The notes below the pieces were generated by a model. It was given only the letters and a program-made list of their open reading frames with translations. It was not told the DNA's origin and did no database searches. A program made the position numbers and the translations under genes. From the NCBI RefSeq assembly GCF_025860405.1, contig NZ_CP063785.1, positions 3,410,001-3,474,000 on the forward strand: DNA of 64,000 bases, read 5' to 3'. The DNA comes from Tolypothrix sp. PCC 7712. Lineage in GTDB: Bacteria; Cyanobacteriota; Cyanobacteriia; Cyanobacteriales; Nostocaceae. The number at the start of each line of letters is the position of its first letter. Within the stretch, counting starts at the first letter, position 1. Below, piece by piece: positions 42,013-51,548 of this stretch.

Positions 42013-42414
42013 ATCATACCATTTTGAAAAAATCAAGGGACAGATGATCAGGAGCATGGCAGCATTAAGATAATTCGATATTCCCAAAGATTTTGGTTGC
42101 TGTGCCCTAACAGAGAATTCAATACTTGTCGGTTAAGGGGAAAAGGGGAAGGGAAAATGGTAAGACAAAACATTGAACTCTTACCCTTTCTCCTGCGGAG
42201 ACGCTACGCGTAGCTTGCTTAAGCGCAGGGGTACACCTTTTACCTAAACCAAATTAAGACAGATAAATTCTTTGTAAGGGCACGGCATCCACAATTCTTT
42301 GGCATATCAAATATCTTACTGGTGCCGTGCCCCTACTCATCTGTCGCGTTTTTTTTCAAAATGGTATAACGCACCCTACAATTCTAAATAAATAAAATAG
42401 GATTGCTATATTTG
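42013..42414. other. Convergent gap holding a damaged MITE
   Basis: 402 bp between converging genes, almost entirely occupied by MITE copy 2 and its nested insertion, then a half-site TAGGATTGCTATA (about 42398-42410) of the 16807 family. No gene. Confidence 0.5.
42120..42263. mobile_element. MITE copy 2, 3' end missing, carrying a nested repeat
   Basis: CAATACTTGTCGGTTAAGG (42120-42138) and the inner CTTACCCTTTC...CACCTTTT...AAACCAAATTAAGA match copy 1 at 22151. The right terminal repeat (ACCGAGCAGTATTG) is missing. About 44 bp of CCTGCGGAGACGCTACGCG-type palindrome (about 42190-42233) splits CCCTTT from CACCTTTT, which are contiguous in copy 1. Confidence 0.75.
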
Positions 42415-43542
42415 CTATTTATGATGTAGAGGTAAGGCAATTTGAACTGTTGTTTCCTGTTGATAAATACTGGTAATTGAGAAATTACCACCACAAATTG
42501 CGACGATTTTTTTTACTAATTTTAAGCCCATGCCTATGCCTTGCTGTTCATAGGTTTTGCGTTCAAATTGCATGAAAGCACCGATTTTGGAAATCTGTTC
42601 TGCTGTCATCCCTCTGCCTAAATCATGGATGTAGAGATTCAGCATTTCTTTATCTACCTGAGTGCTAATTTTGATGGCTGTAGCAGTTTGAGAGAATTTG
42701 AGGGCATTATCGACTAATTCATGGAGGATAATTTCTAAATATTGCTTTGAGATAGATACCTCGGCTTCCTCAATTGCAAATATTAAATCGTCACTGCGAT
42801 GAAAACTTTGGGCATGAGATTGCAAAGCGGTAGCGATCGCATTTTGGGAAAAGTAGCTTGATTGCGGTTCGATGTTTTGCGGCTGCTGTGCTAATAACTC
42901 TAGTTCTAAATAAATTAGGAATTGTTTGGTTAATTTTTCTAAGTTTCGGGCGGATTTATCTGCCAAGCTTAAAAATTCGCGGATTTCGGCAAGATTCATA
43001 TTCTCAATATCATCCATCAGCAAGCTGACGATGCCAACAATGCCATTAAGTGGTGTATTCAGTTCGTGGGGTAAAGCTGTGGCTAAGTTACCGCGCAGTT
43101 CATCAAGAGTACTTTCTAAGACTTTGATGGTATTGGCTTGAATATGAGATAAACTCTGGATTTTATCGTACTGTTGCTTAATTCTCAGCATTGCATGAAC
43201 GCGGGCGCGCAGTTCCACCGCGTTGACAGGTTTGCTAATAAAGTCTTCGGCACCAGCTTGTAAGCAACGCGCTAAGTCTTCTTTACCTGTGAGAGCAGTC
43301 ACCATAATAATGGGGACTGGTTGCCACTGAGGCATGGCTTTAATTTGTTTACAGACTGTTATACCATCTGTTCCCGGCATCATGACATCAAGCAAAATTA
43401 GATCTGGCTGAAATAGGTTGAGAGATGCGATCGCTTCTTGCCCACTAGGTGCATAATGCAGTATGTAATCTTGCTGACTTAAGAATGCTTCAATCACATC
43501 AAAGTTATCGGGTTCATCGTCAATGACTAAAATCGATGCCAT
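42415..43542 (-). CDS. Response regulator with histidine kinase domain
   Basis: 375 residues. Receiver domain 1-120: acidic pair DDE (8-10), phospho-acceptor Asp52 (LILLDVMM), Lys103 (ISKPV). The kinase follows: H-box PHELNTPLNGIV with His158, then the ATP lid NALKFSQ (N-box), DLGRGM (G1) and GIGMGLKLVKKIV (G2). No membrane segment. A receiver at the front of a kinase lets it take phosphate from a partner and pass it on. It lies 31 bp after the large hybrid kinase on the same strand, a probable operon and phosphorelay pair. Confidence 0.92.
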   Translation of the reverse strand: MASILVIDDEPDNFDVIEAFLSQQDYILHYAPSGQEAIASLNLFQPDLILLDVMMPGTDGITVCKQIKAMPQWQPVPIIMVTALTGKEDLARCLQAGAEDFISKPVNAVELRARVHAMLRIKQQYDKIQSLSHIQANTIKVLESTLDELRGNLATALPHELNTPLNGIVGIVSLLMDDIENMNLAEIREFLSLADKSARNLEKLTKQFLIYLELELLAQQPQNIEPQSSYFSQNAIATALQSHAQSFHRSDDLIFAIEEAEVSISKQYLEIILHELVDNALKFSQTATAIKISTQVDKEMLNLYIHDLGRGMTAEQISKIGAFMQFERKTYEQQGIGMGLKLVKKIVAICGGNFSITSIYQQETTVQIALPLHHK

Positions 43543-43573
43543 AAAGGGAACAGGGTAAAAAATGTTTAATTAT

Positions 43574-46500
43574 TTAGGTACTTAATAGCTGTTGAATAGT
43601 AGTAGCCAATTGCTTGAGTTTAACAGGTTTACTTAAGTAGTCATTGGCTCCGGCAGCAATGCAGCGATCGCGATCGCCATTCATCGCTAATGCGGTGAGT
43701 GCCACAATGGGAGTATTAACTAAGTTGGGATCGAGACGAATGAGTTTGATGGCTTCTAAACCATCCATCAAGGGCATTTGAATATCCATCAAAATTAAAT
43801 TAGGGTACTGAGTTGTAGCTAACTCAATCGCTTCTTTACCATTATTTGCTAACAAAATGCGATAGCCTTTAGCTTTGAGGTAGCTAGAAACTGTACTGAT
43901 ATTGGCTTCGTTATCTTCCGCTAGCAAAATTAGCGGCCCAGCATGGTCAAGGTTTGAAGAAACAAATTCTGGAGTAACATCAGGTTGAGTATCTTCTACA
44001 ACGGGAAAAACTGGGGTATAGGGTAACTCGATGGTAAAACAACTACCTACGCCTAATTCGCTACTTAGCCCCACTCTACCACCGTGTAGTTCTACAATGC
44101 GTTTCACTAATGCTAGTCCCAAGCCTGTACCCGCGTATTGACGATTTAAAGCGCTATCAATTTGGATAAAAGGCTTAAATAGTTTGTTGATATTTTCTGG
44201 GGCGATGCCGATACCTGTATCTTTCACGGCAATTTGTAAAAAATGTTGCCGAAGAGAATTGTTAGTGGTGTCGGGAGACAGTTGATTAACTTCTAAGGTA
44301 ATTCGTCCCCCTTCTGGGGTGAATTTGACTGCATTATTGAGTAAGTTAATTAATACTTGACGAATGCGTCGTTCATCTACTAGTAGGTGTGGGAGATTTT
44401 GGGGAATTTTGGTCTCTAGCTGGATGCGTTTTTGTAATGCTTGTTGTTTGATAAATGCCAAACTAGATTGGCACAGATTGGCTACAGAAATTGAGGTGTA
44501 ATCGAGCTTAATCTGTCCAGCTTCAATTTTTGCCACATCCAAAATATCATTGATCAACTCCAGCAAATGAGAGCCGCTACGCTCAATTGTGTCTAAAGCT
44601 TTGAGCTGTTGCTGATTGATGCTGCCAAAAACTTCATCTTGTAGCCCTTCAGTCATCCCCAGAATGGCATTGAGAGGGGTACGAAGTTCGTGACTCATGT
44701 TAGCTAAAAACTCATCTTTGAGGCGGGTAGCACGGGCGAGTTCTTCGTTAGAAAATGCTAGCTGTTGATTGATTTCCGTGAGCTTGGCTTCTGCTTGTTG
44801 ACGTTCAGCGAGTTCTTGCTGTAATTGTTCAAATAGACTCGCTTGCTGAATTGCGATCGCTAATTGGTTGGCAATTTGTTGCAGAATTTGGGCTTCTGAG
44901 TTTTTCCAGACTCTTCTTTCCTGGCAAGCATGAACAACTAAAATTCCCCACAGCTTATTTGTTGCCCAAGGCGAAACCCAGCGATGATTTTGGTCACGCA
45001 CTTCTTGTAAGATAGGTGCCACAATTTTGGATTGGATTTGTCCTTCCTGGGAATATTCCACCAAGCAATGTGTCCAGAGATCATTCATCACATCGGGGAC
45101 AATACGAGGCTTACCTTGCCAGTAAAAATCAAGGATTTCTTGAGACCAAATTTCGTTCCCCCAGTGGCGGTTTTTGAGGCTGACAAATTCACTAGATACA
45201 GCTTCTTCCGCAATTTTACTTCTGCCATCCGCAAACAGCCGAAACACGATGACGCGATCGCAATGCATTAAATCTTTCACCTGTTGAGTTACCGTTGCTA
45301 AAATCTCGTTGAGATCTAAAGACTTGCGAATTTGTTCAATAATTGCCCCTAGAGTTTGCTGTCGCCGCAGTTGCAGGGCAATTCTGGCTTCAGCTTGCTG
45401 GCGCACCAATAGTTCCGACTGATTTTTTTCGTAGAGACTCGCTTGTTGAATTGCGATCGCCAACTGGTTCGCAATTTGCCGCAATAATTCGATTTCCCAT
45501 GTTGTCCATGAATGAGGTCGATGATTGTGGTACATCGCAAACAAACCCCAAAGTGATTCATTCACGAAGATGGGGGTAATTACATAAGCTTTGGCTTGAA
45601 ACTGTTGCAAAAGTTCAATATGGCAAGGCTGTAAGCCAGCTTGATCAATATCAGCAACCACTAGGGTTTCATAATTTTGAAATCGACCACCTTGAGTTTC
45701 TTGGAGATAGGTATCTTCCCAAACTTTTTTCACCTGAGATCCCACAAGTTTTACCCAATTAGCAGCTACAGATTCCGCAACAAACTCACCACTCCAATCT
45801 GCTCGAAAGCGGTAAAGCGCTACCCGATCTACTCCTAATACTTGTCTAATCTCAGTCACTGCTGCATTAATAATGACCTCAATATCTAGGGATTGGCGAA
45901 TAGTTTGGGTAATATTCCAGAGCAACTGTTTATGTCTGGCCTGCTGTTGCAGTTGCATTTCTGCTTGTTGACGTTCCTGCAATGCAGCTTTTTGTTCGCT
46001 AATATCTACCACTACACAAATAGTTTGATAATCTGAGCCTGGGAGCATAGCCACCCCCAGCAACACAGGAATCTTGCTACCATCCTTGCGGTAATATTCT
46101 TTTTCCCAAGGATTCATCGCGCCATATTGACTCAGATGCTTCAGCGCTCCAACATCGGCAAAGACGTATTCGGACGGGGTTATGGCTTTCCAACTCAACG
46201 CCCCAGCATTGAGTTCTTCTCTGGTATAACCTACCATCTGTAAGAAGCGATCGTTGGCATCGGTAATGTCTCCTTTAAAATCGGCAAAGAGCATACCGAC
46301 TACATTAGAATCAAAAATTCGCCGGAAGCGGAGTTCGCTACTTTGCAGGGCTATTTCCGCACGCTTGCGATCGCTAATATCAAAGTGAACTCCAATCATT
46401 TTCTGGGGGCTGCCCTGTTCATCTCTTACCACCACCCCATAAGCTTTGATGAAGTAGATGCTGCCATCTGGATGTACAACCCGAAACTCAGTATTGTATT

Positions 46501-48820
46501 CTGCTTGTCCTAGAACCGCTTGTTGAAGCAAGGTTTCCGTCTGTGTACGGTCATCCGGATGTAACTTTTTTGTCCAGGTATCGTAGACTATGCAGGAATC
46601 AGATTGTGGAGTGACTCCATACAGTTCGGACATCCGTTCATCCCAAAGAATGGTGTTCTGTAAAATATCCCACTCCCAACAACCAATTCCCCCAGATTTC
46701 AGCGACAAGGCAAGGCGTTCCGATGTTTTGTGAAGTTCTACTTCTCTGGCTTGTAATTCTTCAGTCCGCTGTTCTACCCTTGCTTCTAAGTCCTGATTTA
46801 AACGATGTAGTGCATCGTTTGCTGCTATACGCTGTAATTCTGCGGCGGCTCGTGCTGCAAATACTTGGAGAATCGCGATCGCTTCAGTATATTTAGTCTG
46901 TGATAAGGGCTGCCTATCGAGAATGCAAAGATTGCCAATTGTATTACCAAGATTGTCTTTTAAAGCAATGCCCAGATAGCTATCGGCCTGCATTGTCTGT
47001 AAGGCTAAATTATCAGGAAAGATTGTTTGCAGTTGGCTTTGGCAGTAAAATTCCCCGTCTCTAAGACTATGTTCGCAGGGAGTTTGAGCTATATGGTAGG
47101 AAATTGCTGGCTGTAAGGCTCCATTTTCCCAGAATCCTAGACTATAGAGTTTGTCACCCACCAATTCGTTGACAAGGGCGCAGCAGACATTTAATGCTTC
47201 AGCAATGTGGCTCACTAGGGCGGGAAAAAAGTCATCTCCCGTAACAGCTGCAGTTCCGGTTACCAATTTTTGCAGCGTCATTTCCGCCCGTTGGCGATCG
47301 CGCAGTTGCTCTTGTAATTGTTGGTGGATAGTAGCTTGCTGAAGAGCAATCTCTAAATGTACTGATAAAGCTTGCAGCAGTTCAACTTCTGATTGTTGCC
47401 ACTCACGGGCTTTGTCGCTTTCGGAGACATTTAGTAAGCCCCAGAGTTCACCGTTACACAACAAAGGTATCAAAATTTTGGCGCGAATCTGGAGACTGAT
47501 CAGCATCTGGCGATGACAATTAGTCATTTGGGTTGTGTATATATCTTTGACAACGCGAATCTGCCCCTGGCAGTAATTCTCTCGATAATTTTTCTGAAAA
47601 CAGCCATCTTTGATCCATCTGCCCATCAAAGATAGAGAAGAATTAGTCGATTCTGCCACAACTGCGGCGGGCCCATCCTCTTCAAATCGCAAAATGATGA
47701 CGCGATCGCAACCTAAAAATTGCCGCACCTGCTGCACAGTAGTTTCGAGAATGGTTTGCAAACTCAAGGACGAGCGAATTTGCATGGCAATATCAGATAC
47801 CAGTTGCGCCTGTTCTGCTTTAGTCTTGAGGGCGGTTGTGCGGGCTTCTACTTGCTGTTCTAATTCCGCAGTCCTAGCTTCTAGGAGTTGTACTTTTTCT
47901 GTCTCTAGTTGTACTACTTTCTTTTCCAAAACCTCCGCTAGCTTGTATAACTCCAAGGGGTTAAGGGCTTGCAGCAAACTGCTTTGAGTCAAAATCCCTA
48001 ATAACTCCCCCTGCTCACCTGTCACCGCCAAGCGCCGAATTAAGCGCTGTTCCATGATCTGTTGCACCACCAACAGCGAATCTTCAGGTTTTACAGCAAA
48101 AATTGGGGTACTCATCACCATGTGAGCGCAACAGGTTTCCAGGTTCAAGCCCAAGGCGTGAAATTGCACAATATCCCGCTCAGTCAAAATTCCCACGGGG
48201 ATTTTGACTGGTGCAGCTTCGCTACCACCTGGTTGGACAATCATGACAGAACTGACACGATGGGCTGTCATCAGTTGCGCGATCGCCAATATCGAACTAT
48301 CTGGCGCAGCACAAATCACTTCACGACTCATTACCTCAAATGCCAAACGCAAGCGCAAAAGATTGATAGCGCGAGAAGATTGTCTCAGAGTTTCATTGGT
48401 GAGCAAGCCCACAACGAGATCCTGCTCATCGAGGATAGGTAAGTGGCGAATGTGGTATTGCTGGAGCAAATTCACCGCAAAAAATACATCAGTCAAGTCA
48501 GACTCATGCAGAGCAATGACTGGATGAATCATCACTTCCCGAATCGCTAAATTCTCCAAAGGACGCTGCTGGGCACACAAGCGTACCACATCTTTTTCTG
48601 TAAAAATACCTAATAAGCTGTGATTATCTACTACTAAAACACAACTGCTTCTTGCGTCGATATCGAGTTCGTCAAGTTTATTGGCATCACAAACAGCCCG
48701 CACACCGCTCATGAGAGCGATCGCGTCTATCACCAAAGTATCTAGTCCAACTATTAAGGGATTGCGGACAATTGCGGATTTTAATTCTGAGGAAGTGAGA
48801 GCTGTTGTGTGCTTAAACAT
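43574..48820 (-). CDS. Multi-sensor hybrid histidine kinase: CBS, GAF, PAS and receiver domains
   Basis: 1748 residues, soluble. Order: four CBS repeats (1-285); coiled coil; GAF1 (about 340-495, Cys435-His436 in TNCHRQML); GAF2 (about 520-665); two PAS domains (about 703-820 and 825-945); GAF3 (about 960-1130, Cys1066-His1067 in LQPCHIELL); GAF4 (about 1155-1330, Cys1252 in THCLVEY); HisKA with His1377 (SHELRTPLN); HATPase (about 1480-1600); receiver with Asp1679 (LILMDIQMP) and Lys1731. GAF1, GAF3 and GAF4 look like phytochrome/cyanobacteriochrome GAFs, and the Cys-His pairs sit where bilins attach. CBS domains bind adenine nucleotides. So it may integrate light with energy state. Heads a two-gene operon. 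Confidence 0.9.
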   Translation of the reverse strand: MFKHTTALTSSELKSAIVRNPLIVGLDTLVIDAIALMSGVRAVCDANKLDELDIDARSSCVLVVDNHSLLGIFTEKDVVRLCAQQRPLENLAIREVMIHPVIALHESDLTDVFFAVNLLQQYHIRHLPILDEQDLVVGLLTNETLRQSSRAINLLRLRLAFEVMSREVICAAPDSSILAIAQLMTAHRVSSVMIVQPGGSEAAPVKIPVGILTERDIVQFHALGLNLETCCAHMVMSTPIFAVKPEDSLLVVQQIMEQRLIRRLAVTGEQGELLGILTQSSLLQALNPLELYKLAEVLEKKVVQLETEKVQLLEARTAELEQQVEARTTALKTKAEQAQLVSDIAMQIRSSLSLQTILETTVQQVRQFLGCDRVIILRFEEDGPAAVVAESTNSSLSLMGRWIKDGCFQKNYRENYCQGQIRVVKDIYTTQMTNCHRQMLISLQIRAKILIPLLCNGELWGLLNVSESDKAREWQQSEVELLQALSVHLEIALQQATIHQQLQEQLRDRQRAEMTLQKLVTGTAAVTGDDFFPALVSHIAEALNVCCALVNELVGDKLYSLGFWENGALQPAISYHIAQTPCEHSLRDGEFYCQSQLQTIFPDNLALQTMQADSYLGIALKDNLGNTIGNLCILDRQPLSQTKYTEAIAILQVFAARAAAELQRIAANDALHRLNQDLEARVEQRTEELQAREVELHKTSERLALSLKSGGIGCWEWDILQNTILWDERMSELYGVTPQSDSCIVYDTWTKKLHPDDRTQTETLLQQAVLGQAEYNTEFRVVHPDGSIYFIKAYGVVVRDEQGSPQKMIGVHFDISDRKRAEIALQSSELRFRRIFDSNVVGMLFADFKGDITDANDRFLQMVGYTREELNAGALSWKAITPSEYVFADVGALKHLSQYGAMNPWEKEYYRKDGSKIPVLLGVAMLPGSDYQTICVVVDISEQKAALQERQQAEMQLQQQARHKQLLWNITQTIRQSLDIEVIINAAVTEIRQVLGVDRVALYRFRADWSGEFVAESVAANWVKLVGSQVKKVWEDTYLQETQGGRFQNYETLVVADIDQAGLQPCHIELLQQFQAKAYVITPIFVNESLWGLFAMYHNHRPHSWTTWEIELLRQIANQLAIAIQQASLYEKNQSELLVRQQAEARIALQLRRQQTLGAIIEQIRKSLDLNEILATVTQQVKDLMHCDRVIVFRLFADGRSKIAEEAVSSEFVSLKNRHWGNEIWSQEILDFYWQGKPRIVPDVMNDLWTHCLVEYSQEGQIQSKIVAPILQEVRDQNHRWVSPWATNKLWGILVVHACQERRVWKNSEAQILQQIANQLAIAIQQASLFEQLQQELAERQQAEAKLTEINQQLAFSNEELARATRLKDEFLANMSHELRTPLNAILGMTEGLQDEVFGSINQQQLKALDTIERSGSHLLELINDILDVAKIEAGQIKLDYTSISVANLCQSSLAFIKQQALQKRIQLETKIPQNLPHLLVDERRIRQVLINLLNNAVKFTPEGGRITLEVNQLSPDTTNNSLRQHFLQIAVKDTGIGIAPENINKLFKPFIQIDSALNRQYAGTGLGLALVKRIVELHGGRVGLSSELGVGSCFTIELPYTPVFPVVEDTQPDVTPEFVSSNLDHAGPLILLAEDNEANISTVSSYLKAKGYRILLANNGKEAIELATTQYPNLILMDIQMPLMDGLEAIKLIRLDPNLVNTPIVALTALAMNGDRDRCIAAGANDYLSKPVKLKQLATTIQQLLST

Positions 48821-48982
48821 TTGAGCCTTACGCTTGCACCCTTTTCAATTGAGCAAATTTATTTACGCTTCGTGGTACCAGTATATTTTTAGATATAAAA
48901 ATATACTAGGAAATTTACTAAGAAATTATAGTTGGTTTAGTGAAAATGGAGATTGGGCATAGGGCATAGGGCATGGGGCATT

Positions 48983-49993
48983 AGAGTTGTTGGGAAATAA
49001 CTCAGAGTTGCATTGAAATTCTGACCCCTGTGGTTTTTGATGTAATTTTCATGCTGCCATCAAGTAAAAGTTCCATAATCCAGCAGCAGTCAACATTAAA
49101 TGATCGTCAAAATCTTGAATGTGATTACGATAAACCGCGCTGACTGCACGATAACGTTTCACCCCAGCAAAGGCATTCTCACACACCACACGCTCTTGGC
49201 TCAATTCCCTATTAGCTGCTTTTTGCTCCTGTGATAATTCTCCACCTTTGGGTTTCTTATGTGGAATGCGGATATTGACATACTGCTTTTGAAGCCCAAG
49301 AAACCCTAAATCCACTTCAATTGGAATCTCGTCAGGAATGCTAAGAGCAATGTCTTCTTCGTCATGAAATCTTTTATCGTGTAGTTTCCCTTCACGCGCC
49401 TTACTCAACACCAACACACGTTGACACTGATCTACTGCCGCTAAATGCTTGCGAGTATGTCGCCGCTTTTTACCGGAGTAATTTAGTTTTTGTTGGTCTG
49501 GATCTTGAGGACGTTGAATTGGGCGTTCTGTACCATCAATCATGATCCGCTCAACTCCTGAGAACCGTTCCATAAAATCCTCAATGCTGTTGAGTTTGCG
49601 CTCCGGCAGTACCTTCTTCTCACCCAAAGCCTCTTCTAATATTGGTTGTAAACGATGCATCCAGTAGTGAGCTTGGGCGCGGTCAATATCGAATAACAAT
49701 CCTGCTAAATCAAACGTCGGGTAACACTTGAAGTAAAACAGGATGTAGAATAATTTGTCTTGAGGACTGCATAACCTAGCTTTGCGCCCTCCTCCAAATG
49801 CTCTCTTACGGGGTGAATCGCGCACTTGTTTGTCATATATTGTGCTAAACGTTGGCAAAAGTGTTTCAAAAGCTTTCCGGTTCAATCCAGTCATTGCCCG
49901 TAACAGCCTATCTTGTTTTAATGCCCGTTCGATGTTCAGCATTTCCCCGCTTAAGTACTAACTTTCTATTCTCCCTTATTTCCCAACAACTCT
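48983..49993 (-). mobile_element. Complete IS5-family insertion sequence
   Basis: Perfect 18-bp inverted ends AGAGTTGTTGGGAAATAA (48983-49000) and their mirror (49976-49993). ATT is found on both outer sides (48980-48982 and 49994-49996), a 3-bp ANT-type target duplication as used by the ISL2 group of IS5. Length 1011 bp with one intact transposase. It lies between STRR arrays, 19 bp beyond the stop of the LarA-type gene. Confidence 0.88.
49049..49942 (-). CDS. IS5-family transposase (DDE_Tnp_4)
   Basis: 297 residues. N-terminal helix-turn-helix region (GLNRKAFETLLPTF...FDLAGLLFDIDRAQAHYWMHRL). The catalytic triad is complete: Asp136 (IMIDGTERPIQRP), Asp211 (IEVDLGFLGL) and Glu255 (VCENAFAGVKRYR). 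Single-frame, with no frameshift. It lies wholly inside the terminal repeats and appears intact and potentially active. Confidence 0.95.
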   Translation of the reverse strand: MLNIERALKQDRLLRAMTGLNRKAFETLLPTFSTIYDKQVRDSPRKRAFGGGRKARLCSPQDKLFYILFYFKCYPTFDLAGLLFDIDRAQAHYWMHRLQPILEEALGEKKVLPERKLNSIEDFMERFSGVERIMIDGTERPIQRPQDPDQQKLNYSGKKRRHTRKHLAAVDQCQRVLVLSKAREGKLHDKRFHDEEDIALSIPDEIPIEVDLGFLGLQKQYVNIRIPHKKPKGGELSQEQKAANRELSQERVVCENAFAGVKRYRAVSAVYRNHIQDFDDHLMLTAAGLWNFYLMAA

Positions 49994-49997
49994 ATTG

Positions 49998-50032
49998 GTT
50001 AACAGTCAACAGTCAACAGTCAACAGTCAACC
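49998..50032. repeat. Heptamer STRR (CAACAGT)n overlapping a gene end
   Basis: Five near-perfect AGTCAAC units. On the minus strand they encode the last residues (L-T-V-D-C) and the TGA stop of the LarA-type gene. The IS element sits at the outer edge. Confidence 0.9.
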
Positions 50033-51281
50033 GATAGAGTATCTCGCCGGCTTTGGGTACAAGTAAAATGCCTTCATCTTCGTGGTTTGCCCATTCTGCT
50101 GGTTCAATGGTAGTTGGATCGCGATAGCTCAAGTTATGAGCAGCGCAGCGTTCTGGGGAAATACCAGTGGCTAGAGTTACCTGAATCCGGGCTTGTTCTC
50201 CCTTAATTGGATCGAAAGTACCCATACCTTTTAAGTGAGTGCTATGGGCTAACACTCCACCAGGATAGTGTTGAAATTTATCCCATTGTTTTAGGAAATA
50301 ATCTCGCACATGATAGCCAATTTGGGCGAGAATTTCTCCATGTGTATAGCTAAATTCTGTAATATGAGGTGCATAGATAATTACCTCACCACCATCAGCC
50401 ACAACTGGCTCTAATTTGTACATTCCTTTAGCGGCTGTCCAAATGTCATCATACATTTGGGGCATTACAGAAAGCACTTGTTTAAAAGGCTGATCTACAT
50501 ATTTAATATGCAATTTCGCTGATAATTTCGCCGCCCCTTCCCAAGCTGGTTCTGGTTGATCTATATAAAGTCCCGCTAACTGATTTGTTCCTGGTGCAAC
50601 CACCATTGCTAAACATAGTTTCGGGGTAGGAATCAGACTAGCAGCGCGGTTAATTAAACGTCTGACAGGTGTAATTCCTGGCGTACCAATAATTTCATAA
50701 CAAGTAATTAAAGCCCCCAACCAGTGTGATAAATCAATTACTTCTTGCCCACCAATCCCAGGGAAAAAATATTTATTCCCTCCTGAAAACCCAACAACTT
50801 CGTGGGGAAATACTGGCCCACAAATCATAATCAAATCATACTCAGTTACCAGCTTATTAACGCGCACTTCTACTGCTTGATTTAGCATTCCATTGCTAAT
50901 TTCTGCGATTTCTGCAGATGGAATTACCCCATAAGAAATAAAAGTCTCTGGTAAATGCCAAAGATGGTTAAAAATCTGTACTTTTTTAAAAGTTGTCTCG
51001 CGTTCCTGCGGCGTAACACCCACCAAACGATTGATTTGTAACTCACTCATGGGATTATGTGTACCCAGAGCAATTAAATAATCTAAAGCCGCCACCCGCT
51101 TACCCAACTCCTGATGCAGCAAGCGAAACATTTGGGGAATTGGTGCAGTACGAGTTCCATCAGGAATTAATACCAAGATGCGCTTTCCATCTAATTGAGG
51201 ATCTGTTAAAGCCGCATGAACTAATTCAGCAACTTGCTCATCTGCAAGCGTCCCGTCAATTATGTCTAATGAATACATCAT
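50013..51281 (-). CDS. LarA-family nickel-pincer racemase/epimerase, probable D-gluconate/D-mannonate 2-epimerase
   Basis: 422 residues of the LarA (lactate racemase, DUF2088) superfamily. LarA-type site residues are visible: Arg44 (PDGTRT), His75 (GTHNPMSE), His160 (FPHEVVGF), Lys170 (SGGNKYFFPG) and His186 (DLSHW). The spacing His160-Lys170-His186 equals that of LarA His174-Lys184-His200, where Lys holds the nickel-pincer cofactor and His200 binds nickel. The superfamily includes D-gluconate 2-epimerase (GntE). Next to fructuronate reductase and gluconokinase genes, D-mannonate to D-gluconate is the best-fitting reaction; this is inference. Maturation genes larB, larC and larE are not in the window. 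The C-terminus is encoded by a heptamer repeat. Confidence 0.82.
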   Translation of the reverse strand: MMYSLDIIDGTLADEQVAELVHAALTDPQLDGKRILVLIPDGTRTAPIPQMFRLLHQELGKRVAALDYLIALGTHNPMSELQINRLVGVTPQERETTFKKVQIFNHLWHLPETFISYGVIPSAEIAEISNGMLNQAVEVRVNKLVTEYDLIMICGPVFPHEVVGFSGGNKYFFPGIGGQEVIDLSHWLGALITCYEIIGTPGITPVRRLINRAASLIPTPKLCLAMVVAPGTNQLAGLYIDQPEPAWEGAAKLSAKLHIKYVDQPFKQVLSVMPQMYDDIWTAAKGMYKLEPVVADGGEVIIYAPHITEFSYTHGEILAQIGYHVRDYFLKQWDKFQHYPGGVLAHSTHLKGMGTFDPIKGEQARIQVTLATGISPERCAAHNLSYRDPTTIEPAEWANHEDEGILLVPKAGEILYRLTVDC

Positions 51282-51390
51282 TTCAATTCACAATTAAGAA
51301 AGCCTAATATAGTAATCCGATTTGATTTCTGAAAAAATCTCGGTAAGCTTAACGCACGAAAATCTTTGGTACTGATGCCGTACTCTCGCC

Positions 51391-51539
51391 GCTAACGCAT
51401 CCTACTGGACTGGCAAGCCTTAAATGTTGCATTAAAAATCAATTTTATCCGCGTTTATCTGCGTTCATCTGCGGTTAATTTTTTCCAATCTAATGCACTA
51501 TTTTAGCCTTGCCACGCTACTACGTGAATTAAAAGACAC
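51391..51539. repeat. Dispersed repeat, inverted partner of 54292-54427
   Basis: GCTAACGCATCCTACTGGAC at the left and AATGCACTATTTTAGC...CTACGTGAA at the right recur in reverse orientation at 54292-54427. The two copies bracket the SDR and uxaC genes. No coding capacity. Part of the 523-bp gap between the LarA-type and SDR genes, which is almost all repeat DNA. Confidence 0.75.
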
Positions 51540-51548
51540 GATGAATAG

